This document shows positions 1 through 12,125 of a stretch of 60,000 nucleotides of DNA, piece by piece. The stretch covers positions 13,047,476 through 13,107,475 of the forward strand of contig CM022665.1 in the NCBI GenBank assembly GCA_012295275.1, given 5' to 3'. The translations under genes were made by a program, and so were the position numbers. How positions within the stretch are numbered: the stretch's first letter is position 1; every line of letters starts with the position of its first letter. The notes beneath the pieces were generated by a model. The model had not been told where the DNA came from, did no database searches, and saw nothing but the letters and a program-made list of their open reading frames with translations. This DNA is from Chrysomallon squamiferum (Eukaryota; Mollusca; Gastropoda; Neomphalida; Peltospiridae).

Positions 1-243
1 AGTAGTGGTTGTAGTCAATATGAAGACCTCAAAGTATCCTATGATAATGTCATTATTGAGGAAACCTGTTTTAATAACTTTAAAACAGAATATTCCAGGC
101 AGACGGAATTTAATAGCAGACGCAATTTCTGTAAAGAATTCAATGGCAGGTCAGACATGAAGAACTTACTGAAAAACAACTGGAAAAATTTGGACTGCAA
201 TTTGGATTGCATCCATCAGGGCCAGTGCCTGTGGGTCACATAG
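1..243 (+). CDS. 3' end of an unidentified plus-strand gene (partial, terminal exon)
   Basis: The plus strand is open from base 1 through 80 codons to a TAG at 241-243, with ordinary codon use and no simple-sequence character. Neighbouring frames close quickly. No start codon choice is possible because the frame enters from outside the window, so this is either the end of a larger exon or a terminal exon whose acceptor lies to the left. The peptide is hydrophilic, rich in Asn, Lys and Glu. It has several cysteines, including a CxxxxxC-type pair near the end, and finishes in GQCLWVT. There is no membrane segment. I do not recognise the family. The gene is not part of the minus-strand gene that dominates the window. 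A processed-pseudogene fragment is an alternative, but nothing in the frame is broken. Confidence 0.5.
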   Translation, partial: SSGCSQYEDLKVSYDNVIIEETCFNNFKTEYSRQTEFNSRRNFCKEFNGRSDMKNLLKNNWKNLDCNLDCIHQGQCLWVT

Positions 244-388
244 TCCATTTCATTGCTTTCTTGTCATTACAGCAATTAACCCCATCTACTGTAAAAACAT
301 GTAGTAGTGAGATAAGTAGTTGGTACAAATTTAAGGGGGAAGGGGACTGACCCTACATATATATGTGTTTTTCATCTACGCATTTATT

Positions 389-394
389 ATTAAA
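389..394 (+). promoter_or_regulatory. possible poly(A) signal (ATTAAA) for the left-edge gene
   Basis: ATTAAA lies about 145 bases after the TAG at 241-243, in AT-rich DNA and just before the start of the repeated module at about 419. ATTAAA is the common variant of the polyadenylation hexamer, but in DNA this AT-rich it will also occur by chance. No GU-rich downstream element is distinct. Confidence 0.25.
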
Positions 395-1007
395 TGACTT
401 TTCTTAAATTTGCTTAGTTTTGGTTTCCGTTGAGCGACGCCAGTTTAAGTGAGACTCCTGCATTGAAGAGGTCATGCTCTATCAGTACGTCACTGTTACA
501 TGCCTGTACAGATGTATTGAACAACTGTTAAATACAGTTATGTCTTTTATTATTATTTATTTAAATTTCATCCGGTATATGATAAATGTAATAAGTGTAC
601 CAAAAAATGTATTAATTTGTACTTATATCTTTGGTACTGAAGTATACTTACAATCCATACGATTAATCTTTTCTGTTTGTTTTGTTTACAGATCAATATA
701 TGTATATGTTTTTATTGGGGTTTTTTACATAGCAAAAAATATATTTAAAAAAATATATAATTATTTAATTAGTATACCATTAAAGAATACAAACAAATTT
801 TCTATTAAAGTGTAATTTGTTTTTCATGTGCTTGATATATTAACTGTACCTAATGAAATATAAAACACAGTTTTATTGATACTGAAGATAAAGAGGAATA
901 ATTAACAATAAATAAACAACACTGCAGAAATAAAAAGAAATAATAAAACGCGGTCGGAAAGACTGGCGGAAATTGTTTATTTCGGTTATTTTTTTAAAAT
1001 TAGTGAC

Positions 1008-1081
1008 GCTATATATGACGTCAACAAAATATTCCGTTAGTGACTCCGCATCAAACTTGGTAAGAAGCTGCAATTTTTCTG
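1008..1081 (+). promoter_or_regulatory. promoter/splice-donor-like module (copy A)
   Basis: In order on the plus strand this has TATATAT (1,010-1,016), an overlapping perfect CRE palindrome TGACGTCA (1,016-1,023), a consensus 5' splice site CTTG|GTAAG (GT at 1,060-1,061) and AATTTTTCTG (1,072-1,081), which resembles an Sm-protein binding site. All four are kept in the second copy at 7,098-7,171. Whether anything is transcribed is unknown. Confidence 0.3.
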
Positions 1082-1565
1082 TATCAAAATTAAGATGAAA
1101 TATTAACTCACCGCGTTAAAACGCTACGATATTCTGTAAGTACTGTAAACCTAATTACATTTAATTTAATTTTTCATATGTTAGGAACTGATTATTTCTA
1201 AGGCTATTCTGAAAAAAACTGGATTCCAATTCAAAATTTGAAATTTGCTCAATTTCTAATTTAAAGGCCAAGGGGGGGGGGGGGTTACAAGCAGCCAACC
1301 ATGTATGCCAGGATGGCACTGACAAGCCACGTACTTCGCCACGAGAGCAGCCATTTTTTTTAAATAACTGTTACATTTTTAATAATAATAATAATAATGT
1401 TGTTATTGTTGCAAATTGTTGCAGATGACAGTTGTTACAGTTTTTGCACTTTTTATATATTTTATCTTAATTACTTTCTACAGTTCGCTAAAACGTTTTT
1501 AAAAATATGTTTTCTTATTTTGGCGTTCAAATTTAAACAGGGATATACGATTACAATTAAATTAA

Positions 1566-1960
1566 TGTAAATGAAAAAAAAATATATATATATATATATA
1601 ATTACACTAAAAAAATAATTAATAAATAATAATGAAAAAAATAAAAATAAAAAAAAAAAAAAAAATAAAAAAAAAAAAAAAATAATAAAAAAATAAATAA
1701 ATAAAAATAAAATGAAATAAATAAATTAATTGATTAAAAAAAAATAAATAATAAAAAATATATCAATCAATAAATAATAAAATAAAAAAAAAAATAAAAA
1801 AAATATATCAATCAATCAATAAATAAATAAAAAAAAAAAAAAAAAAATAACACTAATAAATAATAATAAAAAAATAAACATAAAAAAAAAAAAAAAAAAA
1901 ATAATAATAATAATAAAAATAAATAAATAATAATAAAAAAAATTAAAACAGTGTGATAAT
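1566..1960. repeat. A-rich low-complexity tract (copy A)
   Basis: Almost pure A with scattered T (AAAT, AAT and (AT)n patches). It has no reading frame of any interest. The matching tract in copy B is at 7,656-8,148. A poly-G run lies just upstream at about 1,271-1,284. Confidence 0.85.
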
Positions 1961-1968
1961 AAAGGTGG

Positions 1969-2450
1969 TATGCTATTAGTAACAGCACTAGTGGTAGTAG
2001 TGATAGATACAGTAGAGTAGTACTAGTAGTAGCAATAGTAATGGTGGTAATAGTAGTAGCTTTAGTAGTAGGAGAAATGGTTGTGGTAATAGTAGAGGTA
2101 ATGGTTATAAGTGGTATAATAGAGGTAGTGATAGTAACTGTAGAGGTAGTGGTAATGGTGGAGGTAGTAATAATAGTAGTTGTGCTTGTGGTACTGATGG
2201 TAATGATAGTGGTAGTAGCTATAGCGGTAATGGTAGTAGATGTAATAGTAGTAGTGGTGGTGGTAGCAGTAGAGGTATTGATAGTAGTAATACTAAAGGC
2301 AGTAGTAGTGATAGTAGCTCTGATAAAAGTTGTAGTAGTAGTAGTAGTAGTAGTTGTTATAGTAGTAATAATAGAGGTAGTTGAAACTATAGTAGTAGTA
2401 GTTGCTGTAGTGATGGTGGTTGTAATAGTAGTAGCAGCAGTAATGTATAG
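1969..2450. repeat. GTA/GTG imperfect triplet-repeat block (copy A)
   Basis: Imperfect trinucleotide repeat of GTA, GTG and ATA triplets. One frame reads as an uninterrupted Val/Ile/Met-rich string, which is an artefact of the triplet composition. The same block follows the A-rich tract in copy B (8,146-8,560) and opens copy C (10,640-11,200). It is followed in all three by a shared unique stretch of about 200 bases. Confidence 0.8.
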
Positions 2451-2839
2451 ATATAATCATTGATATTAAACAATTTGATTCAAACTGTATAATTGTAGTT
2501 TTTTTTATTACTGAAGTACATTTTAATTATAAATTTATTTGCCTGCTGATAAAGAAAGTGAGGGAATATATTTAATTTTTCTAATTTAAATTAACTAATG
2601 AAGTTTTGTTTCAGATTATTAATTTATAAAACATGGATCTTTTTAAGACTGTTAATACATTATTTATTTATTTACTATTTATTTGTCTACATATATTTTA
2701 TTTATGTATTGGCTATTTTAGATTGTTCAAAACAAAAATAAAAATAAAAATATAAAATAAAATAAAATTTATAAAAAAAACCCCAAATGTTCAAGATTAC
2801 TTGTATCTTTAATTATATTATAAAACATGACTTTTTTAA

Positions 2840-3178
2840 GATTACTAATACATTATTTATTTATTTATTTATGTATGTATGTATGTATGTATATTTTATT
2901 TATGTATCATTTATTTATTATGCATTTATGTATATTTCACTTATTTATTTCTTTCTTTTTTAATTAATTTTCTATTTATTATTATATTTATTTATTTATT
3001 TTATTTTTTTATTTATTTATTTATTTATATTTTTATTTATTTATTTCTTTATATATTTTTTTTTTTTTTTATTTATATTTTTATTTATTTATTTATTTAT
3101 ATTTTTATTTATTTATTTCTTTATATATTTTTTTATTTATATTTTTATTTATTTATTTATTTATATATATATTTTTAA
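2840..3178. repeat. (TTTA)n tetranucleotide tract
   Basis: Long imperfect TTTA/TTTATTTT microsatellite. The Phe/Tyr/Ile/Leu-rich frame running through it is compositional and is not a gene. Confidence 0.9.
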
Positions 3179-3244
3179 CTTTTTCAGCATCTTCTTCAAT
3201 TATTCCTAAATAAATTGCTTCAGATATCATTGCTTTTCAAAATT

Positions 3245-3397
<153 letters not shown>

Positions 3398-3904
3398 TAA
3401 TAAAAAAAATGGTTTCTTTTATTTAAATGTTCAAGTATTTCTGTTTGTTGTTAATTATAAGATTATCAGATTATTTATTTATTTTCACCAATATCTCCAT
3501 CATTGTAGCGACATTTGTTATAATGTGTTATATGTGTTATAATAAATATATTATAACACATAGTATATTAATAGTTTTAATAAACTGATTTAATAATAAT
3601 AACAGAATTTAAAAAAAAAAAAAATTAAAAACAAAAATAAATAAATAAAATATTAAAAAAGTAATTAAATAAAAAAAATATTGGTATCCATTTTGTATTT
3701 TATGTTACTACTACTACTAGTACTACTACTACTATATTTTGCGGAGGGTAGGTCAATCATTCCTCACTCTTAATAATAATAATAATAATAATAAAAAAGT
3801 AATTAGATAATACAAAAAATTGAACAAAAAAAAATTAAATTATTATTTTTTTTTTTTTGGGGGGGTAGGGTTAATTATTCCTCACCGTTCAAAAATTATT
3901 ATTG

Positions 3905-4037
3905 TTTAATGTACCTGAAATGCAGCAACAAGGAGTCACCTGGTGAGTGATGACACCCCCACCTCAGAGTGGCTAATACAGGAAACTCATACTTGAAAAT
4001 GAGCTACTGGGGGACTGTTCACCTTAGGTACATTAAA
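3905..4037. repeat. structured foldback element, copy 1 (133 bp)
   Basis: Bounded by a perfect 12-bp inverted repeat, TTTAATGTACCT at 3,905-3,916 and AGGTACATTAAA at 4,026-4,037. Inside are further complementary segments: GTCA/TGAC, CCCCC/GGGGG, CCAC/GTGG and CTCAT/ATGAG, nested so that they could form a branched RNA fold. Its composition is far less AT-rich than the surroundings. Nearly identical copies lie at 10,319-10,446 and 11,808-11,935. It could be a MITE-like element or a structured RNA, and I do not recognise the family. Confidence 0.7.
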
Positions 4038-5845
4038 CTATCAATTATTAATTCATTTTTATAATAAACTGCAATTTCTCTTTTTAAATAATATTTATAC
4101 TGATGAATTAACTAATTTCAAAATGTTTTAGAATGTAGCATAGAATTATTCATGTGTATATATACCATACCTATCTACTAACACACATACAGACACGCAC
4201 ACACACCTATACTAGATATAAATTTATGATCTCAACATTTGTCAACTGTTCAGTTAAAATATAAAAATTGTAACTTTGCAAATTGTATTTTTGTAAATAT
4301 ATATTTACAAATCATGTAACATTTTATTTAAAAAAATATATTCTTATGTAAATTCTTTGAAAATGTTTATTATTTTATTCATCAACTGAAAAATAATTCA
4401 TTATTAAAGTATTTAAATAAACAGAGCCTTATATTTTTCATTGTTTTATTTCAGTTCAGTTCAGTTATTTATTTACATTTATTATTCCTACCAAAGGGAA
4501 ATCACATAACCTTGGGCTATGACCAAAGCTGCTTAAATATGTTTAAAAGTCATGAAAATTAGTGTTTTGGTGGGATAATAAGGAATATTATATTGGACTT
4601 TTCATGTTTTGTAGATTTTAAAAATATCGGATGAATTTAGACTTGCTTTGACGGGATTGGAATAGATTCTTCGGTTTAATTATGCACAATAACAATCAAA
4701 ACTAAAAAGTTGAAAGCATCAGAGTCAAATCTAGTTTTGAAGAAAATATACATATATAGAAAAATAGACAATGGTTTCTTTTTAAGCTGATTCAATTTAT
4801 ATTGCTATTGTAGAAATGCAGCACTGGTGTAAAATGAAGGATGGCTGTGTACATCTATTTATTGCTCGTTTTTTTACTAGTAGCCTACTATTTTTATTTT
4901 TCAGTATTATGATATATAAGGTTTCTGCAAGTGTACTCTCTCTCTCGTTTTAAATCTTCAAGAAGGTTAGGGTAATTGTTGTGGTTCTGAATACAAAATA
5001 TAATTTGAAAACGGAAATGAATATTTACGATGGTGCAAACTTAGCCAGGCCTATATTTTAGTACTGCTAGAAATCATAATTTACTGTCCATAAAATACAA
5101 TAAATCTGACCAAAAAAAAAGAAAACAGAAACCACTTTTTTTTTACATTGTGACAAGGTTTGTAAAATATAAATCTAATAGACTTCAACACACTGTCAAC
5201 AGTTTTCTTAAGTCTGTATTGTTTAAAGGAGTTGGCCCTGGGCATCACCAGACCTCTGCATACCACTGATATTGATGTCATTTTCTTTATTAATTAAATA
5301 AACTCTTCTCACAAATGGACAGGAATGGTCGACCAATAATAACTTTTGTTTCTTTACATTTATTTATTTTTTAAATCTTAAACATATGTGTACAGTTAGT
5401 AATACAGGTACCAAAAATTAAACACATTTTGTACTACAACTCAGTATTTCCTAATTATAAAGAATGACACTGATATTTGCTAAGTTTTATTTATTTATTT
5501 ATTTATTTTCAGCTCTCTTAATGTCACTGAAGTGAAAGAAATCAATAATTATTTGGGGGGCTAGCTTATATATATTTAAAGAAAATAAAAAGTAAGACTT
5601 CACTTCCAAAAAATGAGTAAATTTCATTTAAAGTGGGAAAAAAAAAAAAATGACATTCTACAAACATCTCTACTTGTAAACAAATAAGGAAAAATAAAAC
5701 AAAGTAAAATATAGGGAATTTTAAACAGTGAATACTGAAAAGAAATATACATCTGCTACTAACACATGTTGATCAAGAACAGTTTAGCTACACTAACCCA
5801 CAACCATGACATGAATTAAACAATCTACATGAATAGAAGAAATAG

Positions 5846-5931
<86 letters not shown>

Positions 5932-6257
5932 GACTATTTTTCACCCTAGTCAGACTGGTAACATCAGATATATAAACATCTCACCAGTACTGTCAACACA
6001 TAAGATAGCCCCAATAGCATAATAAAAGATTATGCTGGGTGCTTTAGTTGAATTCCTCACAGAAATAAAAATATTTAAGTATTTATATAAGAAAGAAAGA
6101 ATTCGTAAACAATCATCAAATATTCGCACGTATTCACTCTATCTCTCATATGTATAAAAGTGTTTTTATATCTACCATTTATCCAGCTTCCAGAAACCCA
6201 GAAAATCCACACAAAAAAAAAAACAAAAAAAACCAGGCTTTATAAATATTATGCCTT
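4038..6257. other. AT-rich non-coding spacer between copies A and B
   Basis: No supportable reading frame on either strand. It contains a moderately unique stretch around 4,440-4,760 (a CCTACCAAAGGGAAATCAC block) and a stretch at 5,225-5,280 whose wording (CACCAGACCTCTGCATACCACTGA) resembles 15,460-15,500, perhaps an eroded dispersed repeat. A (CT)n microsatellite is listed separately. The rest is AT-rich filler. Confidence 0.6.
5848..5928. repeat. (CT)n microsatellite, about 40 units
   Basis: Uninterrupted TC/CT dinucleotide repeat of 81 bases. Confidence 0.97.
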
Positions 6258-6412
6258 TTTGGGGTTTCCTTTGAGCGACGCCAATTTAAGTGAAACACCT
6301 GCATTGAACAGTTGAGGCTCTAAAAATACGTAATTGTTACACCCCTGTACATGTATCTTGCATAACTGTTAAATACTGTTAGATCTTGTATTATTATTTA
6401 TTTAAAAACATT

Positions 6413-6516
6413 GACGATACACAATGCGGCGAGTGAATGAACGCTACGCGGCTTGAAAGAGTAGTTCCGGTCTGGTGAGGACAACACCCGCGCGCGCGAA
6501 CTATGAAAATAGCGTC
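6413..6516. other. short CpG-dense patch in copy B
   Basis: About 100 bases with many CpG dinucleotides, including a (CG)n core at about 6,489-6,498 and CTACGCGGC. The surrounding DNA has almost none. Copy A has a different, AT-rich sequence in the matching interval (about 560-800). It may be a promoter remnant or an inserted fragment. There is no supportable reading frame. Confidence 0.4.
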
Positions 6517-6711
6517 GGGAAAAACATACATATTATTTGTATAATTTTTAACAACACAAACAAAAGTTAAAGTTTATTTTCTCTTAAATGAATGCCAACT
6601 CAAAATAGCTTACTAGATCTAGTTATATTTAATTATTTATTACTGCTACAATTCATAACAATTACTGCATTTACATTTTGGATTATGGCTATTATCATTA
6701 TTATGATTATA

Positions 6712-6712
<1 letters not shown>

Positions 6713-6794
<82 letters not shown>
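6713..6794. repeat. compound (ATT)n-(AGT)n microsatellite
   Basis: A run of ATT triplets to about 6,762 switches directly into AGT triplets to about 6,794. The poly-Ile/poly-Ser and poly-Asn/poly-Thr frames here are artefacts of the triplets. Confidence 0.95.
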
Positions 6795-7097
6795 CAACAG
6801 TAGCATAATGTATTAAAGAATTCATCATCCGTTTTTTGATCGATGAATTTCCTATTAAAGTGGCCGACGTTTCCCGAAATTAAATGAACAAACAAAATTG
6901 GAAATTTGTTATTCATGTGTTTAATAAATTAACTATACATAATGAAATGTGAAACAAGGTTTTATTGATATTAATCATAAATACGAATAATTAACTATAA
7001 ATCAACAACACTGCAGAAATAAAAAGAAATAATAAAACGCGGTCGAAAAAAACTGGCGGAAATTGTTTATTTCGGTTATTTTTTTAAAATTAGTGAC

Positions 7098-7171
7098 GTT
7101 ATATATGACGTCAACAAAATATTCCGTTAGTGACTCCGCATCAAACTTGGTAAGAAGCTGCAATTTTTCTG
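7098..7171 (+). promoter_or_regulatory. promoter/splice-donor-like module (copy B)
   Basis: Counterpart of 1,008-1,081. It has a TATATAT-type run, TGACGTCA (7,106-7,113), the donor CTTG|GTAAG (GT at 7,150-7,151) and AATTTTTCTG (7,162-7,171), all in the same order and spacing. The preserved spacing may simply reflect recent duplication of the whole module. Confidence 0.3.
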
Positions 7172-7369
7172 TATCAAAATTAAAATGAAATATTAACTCA
7201 CCGCGTCAAAACTCTGCAATATTCTGTAAGTGCACTAAACCTAATTACATTTAATGTAATTTTTCATATGTTAGGAATAGATTATTTCAAGGGTTAATCT
7301 GAAAAAACTGGATCCAACTTCTAAATTCGAAATTTTCAAATTTTCCATTAGGATGTTCATTTTATTTAA

Positions 7370-7405
<36 letters not shown>

Positions 7406-7414
7406 GTTACATTT

Positions 7415-7415
<1 letters not shown>

Positions 7416-7475
<60 letters not shown>
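7416..7475. repeat. (AAT)n microsatellite
   Basis: About 20 AAT units. The same site in copy A has only about 5 units (about 1,381-1,398). Confidence 0.95.
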
Positions 7476-7477
<2 letters not shown>

Positions 7478-7650
7478 TTATTATTGTTGCAGATTGTTGT
7501 AGATCACAGTTGTTACAGTTTTTGCACTTTTTATATAAGTTATCTTACTTGATTACTTTCTGCAGTTCGCTAAAACGTTTTTAAAAATAAGTTTTCATAT
7601 TTTGGCGTCCGCTTTCAAATTTAAATAGGAATATACGATTACAATTAAAT

Positions 7651-7655
<5 letters not shown>

Positions 7656-7690
<35 letters not shown>

Positions 7691-8148
7691 AAAAATATAT
7701 ATAATTACACAAAAAAAGAGTTAATAAATACCAAAAATAAAAATATTAAAATATATATAATAGATAAATAAACAATAAACTTTAAATAAATAATAATAAA
7801 ATAAAATAAAATAAAACGAAATAAATTAATTAAAAAAAAAATAAATAAATAAATAAATATAAATGTAAATAAATAAAAAATAAAATAAAAATAGTAAAAA
7901 GCATTAAATAATAATAAAAAATAGTAATAATAAACATTAAATAAATAAATAATTAAATAAGAAAATAAATAAAATAAATAAATACAAAATTAAATATAAG
8001 TAACGAAATAAAAAAAATAAAAAAAAATAATAATAAACACTAAATAAATAAATAATAATAATAAAAAAAAGATAAAATAAATAAAAAAAAAAAAAAAAAA
8101 AATAAATAAATAAATAAATAAAAAAAATAAAAAAATAAAAAAAATAAT
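7656..8148. repeat. A-rich low-complexity tract (copy B)
   Basis: Poly(A) followed by AAAT/AATA mixtures, matching the tract at 1,566-1,960. No coding content. Confidence 0.85.
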
Positions 8149-8560
8149 AATAGTAGTAGTAGTAGTTGTGGTGGTAGTGGTATAATAGTAGAGGTAATTG
8201 ATGTAGTGACAGTAGTGGTTGGAGTAGTGGTAATGTGTGGTAGTGATATGATAGTAGAGTAGTGGTACTGTTAGCAGTAGTAATAATGGTAGGCAGCAGC
8301 AGTGGTAGTTGTAGGGGTACTGTTAGTAGTGGTTATGGTAGTGATAGCAGTGGTAGGGGTAGTAGTAATGGTGATAGTAGTAGTTGTAGTGGTTATGGTT
8401 ATAATAGTATAATAGTGGTAGTGGTTGTGGTAATCATAGTAGTGGTAGAGGTAGTAGTAATTATAGTTGTCTAATAGTAGAGATATTGGTAGGGATAATA
8501 CTAATGGCAGTAGTAGTGATAGTAGCACTGGTAACAGTTGTAGTAGTAGCAGTAGTAGGA
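8146..8560. repeat. GTA/GTG imperfect triplet-repeat block (copy B)
   Basis: Counterpart of 1,969-2,450, with the same imperfect GTA/GTG/ATA triplets. Ser/Gly-rich and Thr/Tyr-rich frames on the two strands are compositional. Confidence 0.8.
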
Positions 8561-8785
8561 ATAATCATCGATATTAAATAATTACATTCAAACATAATTG
8601 TAATTTTTTATTTTGTGTTCTGGAGTACATTTTAATTATAAATTGTTTCAGATTACTTATCTCTTTAATTAATTTATAAAACAAATCTTTTTAAGATTAT
8701 TAATACATTATTTATTTATTTATTTGTTTGTGTAAGTTTATTTTATTTATGTATTGTTTTTTAATTTATTTATTATTATATTTAG

Positions 8786-8788
<3 letters not shown>

Positions 8789-8842
<54 letters not shown>
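8789..8842. repeat. (ATT)n microsatellite
   Basis: About 18 uninterrupted ATT units, about 120 bases upstream of the hairpin at 8,965-9,010. Confidence 0.95.
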
Positions 8843-8843
<1 letters not shown>

Positions 8844-8964
8844 TAAGTTTTCCAGCAACAGCTTTAACAAAAAACAGATGTTGTGATTTTACAATTAGAA
8901 TTTTTTATATTAACAAATAATATTTAACTTTTTGTCAGAAACTTAATCATTTTTTTTGGTTCTT

Positions 8965-9010
8965 AGGTAAGAAAGATTTATTCCTTTCCTAAATAAATTC
9001 TTTCTTACCT
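8965..9010. repeat. short perfect hairpin upstream of the 185-base poly(A)
   Basis: AGGTAAGAAAGA (8,965-8,976) is the exact reverse complement of TCTTTCTTACCT (8,999-9,010). The stem continues inward through TTTATT/AAATAAAT, leaving a loop of about 8 bases. Copy A is not palindromic at the matching place, so the hairpin is specific to copy B. Confidence 0.6.
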
Positions 9011-9041
9011 TTTCAGAAGTGATGGCTGTTTTAGATTGTTC

Positions 9042-9640
<599 letters not shown>

Positions 9641-10318
9641 GTTTCCTTTGACCTAGAGGTTCAAGTATTTGTTTGTTGTTAATTATAAGATTTGAGTTTC
9701 TATTTTCAGGTTATTTTTCACCAGTATCTCCATTACTGTAGCTGTAACAGTTATATATATGACAAGTAGCATATTAATAGTTTTAATAAACTGATTTAAT
9801 AATAATAAAAATTAAGAATATAAATAAATAAATAAAAAATAAACAAAAATGTAAATAAATAAAAAAATAAATAAAATATATAATAAAAAAACATTAAATA
9901 AAAAAACAAAACATTAAATAAAAAACAAATAAATAAAGAAACAAAAAAATTAAATTAAAAATTAAAAATAAATGAATAAAATAAATACCAGATTATTTAT
10001 TTTCACTATCTCCATCACTGTAGCTGCAACAGTTATATGTATAATATTATAACAAGCAGCATATTAATAATTTTAATAAACTTATTTAATAATAATAAGA
10101 AGAAGAAAAAATAATAAAAAAGTAAATTAAAATAATAATTAAAAAAAGTAAATAAATAATTAAAAAATATTGGTATCCATTTTGTATTGTATGTTATGAT
10201 AAAAAAATTCAATTTATTTTTGGTAAATTATTATTATTATTATTATTATTATTTTTTTTTTTTTTTTTTGAGGGGTGTGTAGGGTCAATTATTCCTCACT
10301 GTTCAAAAATTATTACTA

Positions 10319-10446
10319 TTTAATGTACCTTAAATGCAGCAACAAGGAGTCACCTGGTGAGTGATGACACCCCCACCTCAGAGTGGCTAATACGGGAAAC
10401 TCATACTTGAAAATGAGCTACTGGGGGACTGTTCACCTTAGGTACA
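10319..10446. repeat. structured foldback element, copy 2
   Basis: Nearly identical to 3,905-4,037 over the internal region. The left arm TTTAATGTACCT is intact, but the right arm matches only as AGGTACA, after which the flank (GAAAACATTCG) is shared with copy 3. The CCCCC/GGGGG, CCAC/GTGG and CTCAT/ATGAG pairings are all preserved. Confidence 0.7.
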
Positions 10447-10626
10447 GAAAACATTCGATTTTTTTCAGATAATTTTAAATAAAAACATATTACATTAGGA
10501 AAATAAAATATTTATCTAAATAAATTTAATAAAGATGCAAACAAAATATTTAAGAATAAACACAATAATTAAGCACTGTCCCTTTAATTTAGTTGTGATA
10601 CTATAATAAATCATTTTACATTAACA

Positions 10627-12125
10627 AATTTATTAGCAGTAAAGGTCACTGTGGTGGTACTAATAGCAGTTGTGGTGTTGAGGTAGTGATAACAGAGGTT
10701 GATGTTGTAGTAATGGTCCTAATGGTAGTGGTAGAGGCAGTAGTAAATGTAAAGTAGTGATAGTGGTTATGGTCATAGTAATAGTACTAATAGTGGTAGA
10801 AGTGTTAGTAATGCTGGTGGTGGTAATGGTAGTGAAGATTGTGGTTCTGGTAGTGATGGTAGTAGATGTTTTAGTGGTAGTGGCAGTATTAGTAATAGCA
10901 GATGTAGTAATAGTAGTAGTAGTAGTAGTAGTTGTGGTAGTGGAGGTATTGGTAGTAGTAATACTAAAGGCAGTAGTAGTAGTTGTTATTGTAGTAGTAA
11001 TAGTAAAGGTAGTAGGAGTAGTTGTGGTTGTGAAAGTAGTAGCTGAGGTAGTGGTAATGAGAGTTGTAATAGTGAAGGTTGTAGTAGCGAGACTGGTGCT
11101 GGTAGTAGTTGTAATTATTGTAGTGATGGTGGTTGTAACAAGTTCTAGTAGTAGAGGTTGGTTGTAGTAGATGTAGTATTAGTAGCAGTAGCAATGTATA
11201 GATATAATCACTGATATTAAATAAGTATATTTAAACATAGAGTATAACTGTAGTTTTGTTATTACTGAAGTACCTTTTAATTATAAATTTATTTGCCAGG
11301 TGATGGAGATGGTGATTGTTTATATTTAATTTTTCTAATTTAAATTAACTATTGAAGTTTGTTTCAGAGTACTTGTTTCATTGATTAATTTATAAAACAT
11401 GGATCTTTTTAAGATTATTAATACATTATTTATTTAAAAATTAAAAGAAAAAAGGAGTAAATAAAAAAAAGTAAAAACAAAAGTAAAATATATCCATTTG
11501 TATTGTATGCAGATTGTTGTATAGATGACAGTTTTTGTACTTTTTATATTTTTATATTTTATCTTACCTCATTACTTTCTAAAACGTTGTATAAATATTT
11601 TTCATATTTTGGCCTCCACTTTCAAATTTAAATAGGAATAAATAAAATTAAAAAATGATTTATTCGTATCAGTTTTGTATTGTATGTTATGACAAAAATT
11701 TTAAAATCTATTTTACTTTTATTATCATCATTATTATTTAAAATTTTTAAATTTATTTTGGTGGGAGGTATGGCCAATCATTCCTCACCATTCAAAAATT
11801 ATTGTTATTTAATGTACCTTAAATGCAGCAACAAGGAGTCACCTGGTGAGTGATGACACCCCCACCTCAGAGTGGCTAATACGGGAAACTCATACTTGAA
11901 AATGAGCAACTGGGGGACTGTTCGCCTTAGGTACAGAAAACATTCGATTTTTTTCAGATAATTTTAAATAAAAACATATTACATTAGGAAAATAAAATAT
12001 TTATCTAAATAAATTTAATAAAAATGCAAACAAAATAAAATATTTAAGAATAAACACAATAATTAAGCACTGTCCCTTTAATTTAGTTGTGTATGATACT
12101 AAATAATTTTTACATTAACAAATTT
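10627..12125. repeat. modular repeat, partial copy C (tandem, about 1.5-kb period)
   Basis: Contains a triplet block (10,640-11,200), the AAACATGGATC block (about 11,220-11,440), the TTCAAATTTAAATAGGAATA block (about 11,620-11,640) and the foldback element. The right flank at 11,936-12,125 repeats 10,447-10,630 almost exactly, at an offset of about 1,490-1,500 bases. B-end and C are therefore a recent tandem duplication. The 5' modules are missing. No coding frame. Confidence 0.7.
11808..11935. repeat. structured foldback element, copy 3
   Basis: Third copy. It differs from copy 2 by only a few substitutions (for example GCAAC for GCTAC, and TTCGCC for TTCACC) and has the same short right arm, AGGTACA. 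Both flanks are shared with copy 2, so it spread by local duplication and not by independent insertion. Confidence 0.7.

Noticed and set aside
873-1073. 66-codon minus-strand frame in copy A
   Set aside because: The matching region of copy B (around 7,045) differs by a one-base indel that breaks the frame, so it is not conserved as a coding sequence.
2041-2463. Val/Ile-rich frame, and the similar frame at 10,757-11,167
   Set aside because: Triplet-repeat composition (GTA/GTG), not conserved as protein between the repeat copies.
3905-4037. Hammerhead ribozyme or C/D-box snoRNA in the foldback element
   Set aside because: GTGATGA resembles a C box and a GGAAAC follows, but the hammerhead CTGATGA core is not matched, stem II does not pair properly, and no D box is in place.
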